DNA of 64,000 nt from Isoetes taiwanensis (lineage: Eukaryota > Streptophyta > Lycopodiopsida > Isoetales > Isoetaceae), in the NCBI GenBank assembly GCA_021234155.1, contig JAJEKV010000003.1, forward strand, positions 29,185,166-29,249,165, given 5' to 3'. The notes under the pieces were generated by a model. That model was not told where the DNA came from. It saw nothing but the letters and a program-made list of their open reading frames with translations, and ran no database searches. Position 1 is the stretch's first letter; every line of letters starts with the position of its first letter. Below, in pieces: positions 54,905 to 64,000 of this stretch. The position numbers were made by a program, and so were the translations under genes.

Positions 54905-55165
54905 AAGTATCACTGGAGTGTAAGCAGGTCGGAATATGAAGAGAGTCGACTTTGCCTGAATAGGGTCGGTATTGGCTGCAGATCGATTCTACTTGGTCGA
55001 AACTGTGAGGGCAGAAGCAAGACATGGCATCACTGGATCACTGGACTGCAAGTAGGTCGAAATCTGAAGAGAGTCGAATTTGGCTTAATATATAGGGTCG
55101 GAATTGGCGGCAGATCGATTCTACTTGGTCGAAAATGTGAGGGCAGAAGCAAGATACGGCATGTC
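54905..55165. repeat. 131-bp tandem duplication
   Basis: CAGATCGATTCTACTTGGTC occurs at 54979 and 55110, with matching flanks (GAAGAGAGTCGA, GAGGGCAGAAGCAAGA). The second copy contains a short TATATA insertion. Confidence 0.85.
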
Positions 55166-55169
55166 GATT

Positions 55170-56500
55170 TTTTAGCAGGCAAACCCTTTGCTGGCGAATC
55201 TTTAAATCTTTGTCGATTTTTCTTAGCAGGCAAATCCTATTCCAGCGAATCTTTGAAACAGAAAGCTACGGCCCTTTTCTTAACAGAGGCAGGCACATTC
55301 ATAGAGGAAGCATGTCGTTTCTTAAGGCATGTCATTTTTGGCAAGTTCTGATGGAAAATTTTGGATTAACAGTTCTGGAAAATATGGAAATTCCTGTTTT
55401 TTCTTTCTACAGCCAATGTTTGTTGTTCTTAATTCTTTATCTTTATATTCTTGTTATTCTTCCATTTTAATGTAGGGCAGTGGAAAAGCAAAAAATATAA
55501 GAGGTGTCTTCTATATTAAGGCCATGTCGCATAAAAATTAGTAGAAAGGTTTTTATCCGAGACATGACGTGGAGATGACATGGAGTCTTATATGGTGTAT
55601 TATTGCATTGCCACAGTCATATTTTATGCCTGTCGTGGAAAAGGGGCCTAAATGCCTGGCGCCAAAATGACCGTCAGAATGGCCTATTGCAGCCGAAAAA
55701 TAAGATGCTAGATTTAGTTTTGTACAAGGATCATGGCAACGGATTTGATCACAGCGAATTCAATAGTTGGTAGGCAGAGCCACTTGACGACCTGCAAATA
55801 GGACATGCTTTTGGCTATTGTATGTCCATGTTCAAATTCTTGTGTTCAAAAAACAGACTATAGTTCTGCCTTATTATACTGGTGGTTTCGACCTGCTTGA
55901 GGGCTCCTTGCTCTTATTCAGAAGATCCACCTATGACGGCTTATGCAAGCTCTTGCTCCCTGACACATTCCTCAGAGCTAATGTAGCGATCATATGGGTA
56001 AGCTTTTATACAGGGGTTGAAGCCCTACTGCCTCGCACTGAACTCCTGAACCCCATAGTCATTCACATGCTGCTGATCTCTCTTATGTGGATTTTTTTTT
56101 TGTCTGATGTGATGAATTCACCCGGCTTGTTAAGCAGTGCCTCCGCTGGGCATAAAATTCCAACTCAGCTCTTGCGCAGTGAGCGGCGCGATGCTGAATA
56201 AAATTTTCTAAGCTGCTGAAGACCAGCCCAGCGTCGTTTCAGCGCTGGAAATAAACTTCGTCATGTCACATGAACGACCCATAAATGCATAGCCGCTGGA
56301 GTAATTTAGCTGTTCAAAATGGTAAATGAACAAAGGCATTTCAAAATGGAAGTTTTTGTATGAATATGGCTAGATATAAGCATTTCGAAATAGATAATAT
56401 TCTCAGGGATGAGATCCGAATTTGCTTCGACTCTTATTCAAAAAATTGTCCACCATAGAAGCTGAGAATCTGTTCTATGGAAAAGAAGTGGTACATCCTT
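55170..56500. other. Stretch without recognised gene
   Basis: The open frames at 55210-55470 and 55818-56201 carry no domain I know. A GCTGGGCATAAAATTCC word at about 56145 resembles GCTGGGCATTATAAAG at 16594. Confidence 0.35.
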
Positions 56501-56504
56501 GGCT

Positions 56505-57060
56505 TTCATAATGGTTGCATGTTGAATAAGTTATGGGATGAAGTTCTAAAAGCTACTGCCTATATTCACAATAATTACCCACAACAAGTCTTGATGGAAA
56601 AGTGCCGGATGAAGTATGGACTGGTATATCACAGGAGTACGACAAGTTCGTGGTTGGTTATTTGTCATATGCACATGTTCATGCCGAACAAAGAAAGAAA
56701 CTTGATGAGAGGGCCATTGAAGGTTATTTAATATGGTATGATGAAGAGTCGAAAGGTTACAGGCTATTTGTTCCGGAAACTAACAAAATTATTATGAGCA
56801 GGGATGTATGATTTGATGAATCTATATTGTATTGTGACGAAAAGTCATACAAACGGAGGGTAAAGAAGACACAATAAACTCGGACATAATAGAAGATGAC
56901 GATGTTATAAATGATATCAAAGCATCTGCTGATTTTTTTGAAGTACAAAGTCAAGATGATGATACCCATGAGCAAGTAGTAGAGTATCTTGAGCAGCCAA
57001 TAGAAACTTCAGAAAAAGGGAGGACTGAAGCAGAAAGATTGCAAGCAGAATATGGTATGT
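56505..57060 (+). pseudogene. pol: Copia-type polyprotein fragment (integrase C-terminal region)
   Basis: Pieces in two frames give MLNKLWDEVLKATAYIHNNY with a degraded A..G..P.E.W segment, then YLSYAHVHAEQRKKLDERAI, EGYLIWYDEESKGYRLFVPE and TNKIIMSRDV at 56810. This is the well-known Copia integrase-to-RT stretch (WxEAV..A.YL.NR.P, F.GYS.ESKGYR, I.SRDV.F.E). An acidic linker decays until 57060. A frame change lies near 56610 and a stop follows SRDV. It is a fragment of an old Ty1/Copia insertion without LTRs in view. Confidence 0.85.
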
Positions 57061-57329
57061 GAGTTGTCTGACATTTCTAGCCCTTTATTGGCAGTGGCAG
57101 GGTTTGGTTATTGGCAGTGGCAAGATTTATTTTTTTGTTTGGCAAATCTTTGTAAAACCATTAGTTTTGCCAAATATTGACTGCCCAATGGTTCGAAAAT
57201 AGGGGAGTTCCTCGCCTAAAAATCCGCCCACTCGTGTTAAATTCCGGTCATCCTGAAAATTTTCCGACGATTTTCCAGCAAAAAAGTAAAAAATTTCCGG
57301 CATATTACACTAGAAAATGTACTAACATA

Positions 57330-57450
57330 TATTTTTTCGGTAGCCTCGAATACCCATCGGCATTTTATTTTTGGGTTGCCCCTAGGGGGCAAACCCTTGT
57401 TTATGTGGGCTTTTGGCATATCCTAGGTATATGCTAGAATATCCCTAGGA
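57330..57450 (+). repeat. Dispersed repeat (GGGTTGCCCCTAGGGGGCAA family), copy 1
   Basis: TAGCCTCGAATACCCATCGG, TTTTGGGTTGCCCCTAGG and CATATCC.AGGTATATG words are shared with 61379-61570, in rearranged order. Confidence 0.6.
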
Positions 57451-57479
57451 TATGCTGGTGACTGCTAAAAACTTATGAT

Positions 57480-58999
<1,520 letters not shown>

Positions 59000-59109
59000 A
59001 TGGAAGATGATATTGCTCTTTTTATTGTCTGCTGTTTGCGGTTCTCACATAGATAGCAAGCATGATGCTGATATAGTATATCTTTGTTTGACAACATATT
59101 TATTATCAG

Positions 59110-59311
59110 GCAGTCAACGGGTCGTGAGATTGCCATGATGGCACTTTTGGCTTATCTTTCATACACCATACCAGAGGTTGGTTCTAAGTGTAGAAGGCAT
59201 TGAAACCATAGTTTCTAATGTCTATTTTACTGACTCAGAAATTGAGCGAAATCCCGAAATATTCTTTTTTGTGGGATTGTGATGTCCCATTACACTGGGC
59301 ACAACGTGACG
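59110..59311 (+). pseudogene. NHX-type Na+/H+ antiporter exon fragments
   Basis: 59110-59176 reads TGREIAMMALLAYLSYTIPE, and 59270-59311 reads CGIVMSHYTGHNVT before a TAA. These are adjacent membrane-region motifs of plant vacuolar NHX antiporters (DREVALMMLMAYLSY..., FFCGIVMSHYTWHNVT). A GT-AG-like gap of about 90 bp separates them and the intervening LAE.FYLSGILTVF residues are lost. The fragment begins about 110 bp after the CCoAOMT fragment on the same strand. Neither is complete. The pair looks like host gene pieces brought together by a transposon. Confidence 0.75.
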
Positions 59312-59319
59312 TAAAACTC

Positions 59320-59930
59320 CGAAAAAACAGCCAAGTATGTTCATCATTTGTTCTCATTTATTCTCGCATTTTTGTTACGCTTTATGCCCCTGACTTCGTT
59401 TGGGCCTTGCATAAAAATATTCGAGCTTTCTTCAAAGATTTGCCACAAGTTGACAGGCTGCATTCTAGTTCTTTCTTGAAAATAATGCATAATAGCAGGT
59501 TAAAATGCAATTATAAGGGACAGAAGAACCGTTTGCAATGTAAGCTTGCTGAACATTACTATAGAAACCTTCGACTGGAGGTCAGCTGAATCATATTTCT
59601 AAAGTTAGTGATTTATTGCCAAATTAGCTGTTGATATTTGGACCTCTGCTCGATCATTCAAAATTCATCTTTGTTAGAGGTGACACAATCAATGGGAAAC
59701 GTGAGTCTTTGTTTTGTGCTATATGCTGCCTCAATAACAGTTTGTGCATCTATAGTGTTGACGCCCGTGAATTCTCTCCCTGCTCTCAAAATATGAAGAC
59801 ACTTCACGTCTGCTGTCTCTGATGGTACTCCTGTTGCATAGCAGTGGACATGATACTCATATAGCAGAATATATTGGAATAGAGCACCAATAGTGGATCT
59901 AACTAAACATGATGCTCATAAGCCAGATGT
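59320..59930. other. Unassigned stretch
   Basis: Short frames such as 59631-59822 carry no domain I recognise. This may be the decayed 5' side of the Copia fragment that follows. Confidence 0.35.
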
Positions 59931-59934
59931 CCAT

Positions 59935-60102
59935 TATTTTGAGGTGTTTGATTCTTTGTTTTATGCAACAACAATACTTATGGAGCATCTCAAAAGGAAG
60001 TCAAACTCTCTCAAAGGTTGAGGCATATTTGTTGGATATCCCACAAATCACAAGGGCTGGAAAATGTACGATCCACAGTCAATTCAAGTATTTGTGTCTA
60101 GA
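59935..60102 (+). pseudogene. pol: Second Copia polyprotein fragment
   Basis: The frame reads FEVFDSLFYATTILMEHLKR and KSNSLKG, a stop, then GIFVGYPTNHKGWKMYDPQS and IQVFVSR. This is the Copia integrase end (RVFGC.CFAT, K...CIFLGYP..QKGWK.YDP, VFVSRDV). The GYP..KGWK form differs from the GYDEESKGYR form at 56.7 kb, so two Copia lineages are represented. Nothing else of the element is recognisable nearby. Confidence 0.8.
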
Positions 60103-60109
60103 ATGAAAG

Positions 60110-61185
60110 CAACTTACGTCAACTTTACCAGCTAGGAGCTTACTAGCTGAACAAAGCTTTAGCACCTTATTCCTGTAAAGTAATTGAACCAGTTTCATAT
60201 GGTGTAAGTATTTTATTAAAGTAGAATAGTTGATTTCTTGAGAATCGAACCAGCTCAAAACGTAAAGAGACAGTGTCAAAAGAAGATGATTGATAGAAAC
60301 AAGCAGCACTTGGTCAACTTATGCTTCCCAAAATTTTCACATCCAAGCTCACCGTGAGGAATTTTGTGTACTGTTGGAAAGTCGTTTGAAATCTAAACCA
60401 AACGACCATGTGCTTGAAACATTCTCAAAGCTTCGACAGACGGCATAGCTTCAATCTCACTCGAATGCACAAGACGTATGAGGCCAGATTCAAATCATTT
60501 TATGAAATTCAAAAGACATTTTAGCATTAGTATATACTAACTACACCGCCCTGTTCAATAAATTCAAATTCAATAATGCAAATATCAGCAGAATTAGATG
60601 TGCCATCAATTGGAATTTTTCCAACCCATGCAATTCAATCTTGAAGAATGTTAGTGAGGTGTGGCACGTATGTGTTTGTATATATGACATATTTCTATCA
60701 AGTTGAAAAGACTACTTGCAGTATGTGCTACTTTTGATTCATACACTAATATTCAAATGGACAAGTTAAAGTATTTAACAATTTTCAACTTTTTTGCTGA
60801 TTATTTTAGATGAGTTTCTAAATAAGATGGTTTGTTTATTAGTTCATCGCAGACATCCTTGCTTAACCTTTATTAAGAGATGCATTTATCTCCTCAATTT
60901 GTAGTTTGCCTTCCATGTTTCAAAGTGTGTGCATTTAGGTTCAACATTATGGTACATTTGCATTTAGTCCATTAGAGAATATTACCTAGTGTGGTTGTTT
61001 TCCCTCTTATCCCCACAAGGGCACGCTAACATTTTTCTACCCTTAAACCTTTAAGCCTAATTAGAAAATAAAGTCTCAATGCCTTTAGTGTGGTCGTCGG
61101 GCGCCACTGAACAGCAGGTCGGTCGCAGCAGAAAACAAAGGGAATAATTTATCCCTTTTGCGTGGAGTTTTTTTTCATTCAAAAC
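60110..61185. other. Gene-free stretch
   Basis: AT-rich DNA with no recognised gene, RNA or repeat. Confidence 0.45.
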
Positions 61186-61187
61186 TT

Positions 61188-61335
61188 AATACGGCCGTAT
61201 TCTGGCCCATATTCCTTGGAATACAGGCGTATTCTGTTTCGACAATTCCTTACGGCGTATTCATTTTTAGAATACGTTTTTTTTTAATTTATGTACTCGC
61301 CGTATTCTAAAGAGAATACGACCGTATTCTATTTC
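61188..61335. repeat. Cluster of GAATACGGCCGTATTC palindromic words
   Basis: AATACGGCCGTATT (61188), GGAATACAGGCGTATTC (61220), TTACGGCGTATTC (61250), GAATACG (61270), GCCGTATTC (61299) and GAGAATACGACCGTATTC (61313) lie within 150 bp and can pair with one another in several ways. Confidence 0.8.
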
Positions 61336-61378
61336 CATGATGGAAATAGCATTCTACTGATATGTTTGAGTCCAGTTT

Positions 61379-61570
61379 TTTGGGTTGCCCCTAAGGGGAA
61401 AACCCTCATCCATGTGGGTTTGTGGCATATTCCAAGTATATGTCAGTATATGCTCAAAAACATGACTTTGAAGTGTGATTTAAGCCATTTCACTCTTGGG
61501 TCACGGAGGGCAACCCTCCGTGCGCAGCACCTTGTTTCCGTAGCCTCGAATACCCATCGGCATTTTTAGT
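61379..61570 (+). repeat. Dispersed repeat (GGGTTGCCCCTAAGGGG family), copy 2
   Basis: It shares GGGTTGCCCCTA, ACCCT.....ATGTGGG and the TAGCCTCGAATACCCATCGG end with 57330-57450. It also contains an ACGGAGGGCAACCCTCCGT stem-loop at about 61503. Confidence 0.6.
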
Positions 61571-61758
61571 GTTAGACACATTGCTATTTTCGAGCCCTGC
61601 TGCCATGTATTTGCGGCAAAACATTGCAGCTACCCCTTGAAGCTTTCACGGTCAAAAAGCTCACCTGGACGCGGATCGACTTTGCAAGCACAAGTGGAAG
61701 ATGATTTGGGCAGTACGAGAGGCCCGATTGAAGCATTGCAGAGCTTGATTAAGCAGAT

Positions 61759-61956
61759 TTGATTAGGGTTAAGGACTTGATTTGGTTATGTATCGTTTGT
61801 TTGGGCGAATTTGAAGAATATGAATCCAAGATTAGGTTTCTTTCCATATGCGGCCATTGTTTCCATTCTGAATGCATCCATCTGTGGCTGAGGATCTGTC
61901 TTGGAGCATCGAGGTCAGATTTGATTACGGTGCACAGGTTCCTAATGCCCATTTGA
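61759..61956 (+). pseudogene. RING-H2 finger fragment (ATL-like)
   Basis: The frame reads LCIVCLGEFEEYESKIRFLS and ICGHCFHSECIHLWLR, giving six of the eight zinc ligands of a RING-H2 finger (C-x2-C, C-x-H-x2-H-x2-C). The final C-P-x-C pair is absent; the sequence continues instead with an unrelated tail to a stop at 61954. In plants ATL-type RING-H2 proteins are E3 ubiquitin ligases, usually with an N-terminal membrane segment, which is not seen here. A charged frame at 62021-62284 (EVEKSKEAVVVLEIWPIQPE) might be a further part but is unassigned. Non-functional as a RING because the last ligands are missing. Confidence 0.7.
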
Positions 61957-62286
61957 AAAATTTAGCTGTGAGATAAATTCCGATGTTTGGGTAGGAACAT
62001 AGGATCTAAGAGGTCCAACGGTGCTGAGTAAACAGGAGGATGAGATCAAGCCCGTTCTATATGAGGTGGAGAAGAGTAAAGAGGCGGTGGTGGTTTTGGA
62101 GATTTGGCCCATTCAACCGGAGCTAGAGAAGAATAAATTGAAGGGAAGAGTAATGTGCAGCAGATCGAAGAAGAGATCGGAGCAGATAGGGAAACCGATC
62201 AAATTGCTTTTGGAAAAACTCGTGCTTCGGAGAAACATATGCATGGATTTAACCTTTTCCATTCCGAGCGCAGTATATATCTGATG

Positions 62287-62437
62287 GACGCCGACATGTT
62301 ATAGCCACATGCATATCCGTGGTATATCCGTGTCTTTGACATGTTATAGCCACGCTTAAAAAAAATTACACGGCGTTTCTGTGGACTTAGCGGAGTTTTT
62401 GCCATTTAAGGTTGGCTATAACATGCCCACGTCTGAC
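62287..62437. repeat. Inverted repeat around ACATGTTATAGCCAC
   Basis: GACGCCGACATGTTATAGCC at 62287 faces GGCTATAACATGCCCACGTC at 62414. A third ACATGTTATAGCCACG lies between them at 62339. It includes the start of ACGGCGTT-type words. Confidence 0.7.
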
Positions 62438-62596
62438 ATTTACCGCGATGGTTTTCCATCTACCAGAGCAACCAGAGCTTCTGCTCTCTGCCATAGCTAT
62501 ACTTGCTTGCCCTCTGCCATAGCTAAATCTTTTTATCTTTCTGCCCTTAGAATGAGCAAAAAGCTAGAGGAAAAAACAATCCTATATTATAATGTT

Positions 62597-62620
62597 ACTA
62601 GAAAAAGTGCCCAGTGGGCT
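62597..62620 (-). mobile_element. Helitron-like 3' terminus, minus orientation
   Basis: On the minus strand GCCCACTGGGC is followed by ACTTTTT, CTAG and T. The layout copies the terminus at 27251. The element would extend to the right, where only non-coding AT-rich DNA is seen. Confidence 0.4.
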
Positions 62621-62639
62621 TTTAGTTGGAATTAAATTC

Positions 62640-64000
62640 AAAAGTTAATAAAGATATAGTTAATAAAAGCATCTAATTACATATGTGGTTGTTTGTTATC
62701 ATGGAAGTTTGAAATTGTTCTTAAAAGATACTTTTATTGAGCTTAAAAGAACTTATGAAGTTTTAAAATGTTCATAGCAATCGTTTATGCAGGTATAATA
62801 GCCTACATGCTAAGTGGACACATAGATTCATCTATTTAGTTCTCATTTTCGAACTCTTGCACTTTGTCCAAAGTGACTTTCATGCTTGGATATCATGAAA
62901 CATTCTCATTGCATTGCATTTGAAATTATTGAATGTCGACATGTGTCGATGATTTCTTGTAGATTGGCATCGATGGTGCCTGGAGGGTAATGGTTGGTCT
63001 TGCAGGGCAAAAGTGTGGTCAATGTCAAATTGAAAAAAACTTGCAAAAGCCTAGATGGATGCCTATTTAAACATCAAAGTTGAAAATATATGCAAGTTTG
63101 CACGTTTGCATATTAGAATACTTTGCATTTTTACTTTCAATCACCCCATCTTTCCCTCAAGATATAGTTGTCCACCATGGGTAAACTTGAACCAAAATAA
63201 AATAATATTACAACTTCATTATATAACCAAAATAAGTATGTTCAAAATGAATTTTTCTTGGGCTTTTATAATTTAATAATACAAGAAATTTATCGCGGCG
63301 GCCAAGGCCGCCGCGAACATTTCTCTTTTTTTGGCCTCAATAAAGACGAATTTGAGAGCATTTTCTTGGCAGCTAGATGATACACATAAGGTGGCCAACA
63401 GAGACTTCAATTGTCTGGTTGACTTATGTTTACTGAGAGAATACAAATTTATTCTTATGCGACAGAATAAGTCCTAGTGCAACTTCTGCAGTATGCATAA
63501 TCCCAAGATATTCCACCGGAACCCCTAAAAAAAAAGGGCATATTTCATGGGCATCCTAGGCCTATAAAACAGGTTAAGGTTTAGAGTGTGGTTTTAATAA
63601 GCTTTACAATCAAAATATGCCTACCATCCCTCTGGTGAGTGCTACATGCTCTGTTTTGATTTATTTTGCTTGTTTTGCTTTGACAAATGGTAGACATTTG
63701 GCTTTGATCAAATCCAAGCAACTCTAACAGGAAACTACAGAGCATTGGATCTGGAAGAAGCATCTCCTCTGCAAGCCTTCAATGATCAGGTTGATCATTT
63801 TATTTATCACAAGCATCATGTATTTGCACATTTGACATCATTCATAGCATATCTATGCAAAATACAGAGCAGGATTCCTAGCTAAATGCTAATATTTGTG
63901 TGTGCATGCGTATTTTATAAGCCTCTTCATAGCCTGTATTATTTTGTTGCTGCCACCAAAAATCATTTCTGAGGATCCACCTGCCTTGTCAAAGGATTTG
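62640..64000. other. Stretch without recognised gene, to the window end
   Basis: AT-rich DNA. Apart from the palindrome at 63284-63324, nothing is recognised. Near 63720-63775 a frame GNYRALDLEEASPLQAFNDQ is protein-like and could be an exon continuing outside the window. Confidence 0.35.
63284..63324. repeat. Dispersed GC palindrome, copy 3
   Basis: The perfect stem CGCGGCGGCC/GGCCGCCGCG around AA (63294-63315) and both flanks (ACAAGAAATTTAT, AACATTTCTCTTT) are identical to 24309-24349. Confidence 0.9.

Overview
The window looks like a piece of a large, repeat-rich land-plant nuclear genome. GT-AG introns, an LRR receptor fragment, a caffeoyl-CoA O-methyltransferase fragment, an NHX antiporter fragment, an A20-type SAP fragment, plant LINEs, Copia fragments and a Ty3 chromovirus all point that way. 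I cannot name the species. Almost every recognisable coding stretch is broken by stops or frame changes, so most of the window is pseudogene and transposon debris.

Layout. 1-7.6 kb: a degenerate split gene region (acidic N-terminal exons, a possible methyltransferase-like piece, an FCP1/HAD-like phosphatase piece) whose introns and spacers are full of CACGCC/GGCGTG palindromes, including a near-perfect 179-nt hairpin. 8.6-8.9 kb: low-complexity DNA with CGCGTACGCG palindromes. 9.0-14.4 kb: minus-strand LINE remnants. 15.9-23.8 kb: a 7.6-kb interval bracketed by direct repeats of about 330 bp and holding three nearly identical 1.24-kb tandem units. 21.4-30.1 kb: Helitron-like ends, a LINE/SINE 3' end, A20 and centrin fragments, and dispersed repeats. 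31,102-44,278: a complete-looking 13.2-kb LTR retrotransposon with a perfect 5-bp target duplication. 44.3-49.3 kb: minisatellite, GATA tract, LINE end and MITE-like DNA. 50.6-64 kb: gene fragments (LRR receptor, CCoAOMT joined to NHX, RING-H2), two Copia fragments and short palindromic repeats.

The outstanding find is inside the LTR element. Between the primer binding site and gag, on the sense strand, lies a gene of about 420 codons that begins with the first nine residues of the histone H3 tail ([10 protein letters not shown]) and ends with a gap-free histone H3 fold finishing in GER-P. About 300 residues of acidic, basic and proline-rich sequence separate them. A second, unrecognised gene follows. 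Both have their own TATAAATA box, related leader sequences and an upstream pair of about 67-nt hairpin units built on the same GCGAGGCGCAAGCTGTGAGAC-type arm. Gag, protease, RT, RNase H and integrase with a C-terminal chromodomain follow in the usual Ty3/chromovirus order. The element thus carries both an H3-tail mimic and a chromodomain, a domain class known to read H3 tails.

How the parts may work together (inference): the LTR drives gag-pol, the two internal promoters drive the accessory genes, and the H3-like protein could enter nucleosomes with host H4 or act as a tail decoy that alters silencing or targeting. This copy is damaged, with the H3-tail frame offset by one base and many breaks in pol, so it is probably a relic, or the assembly is error-prone.
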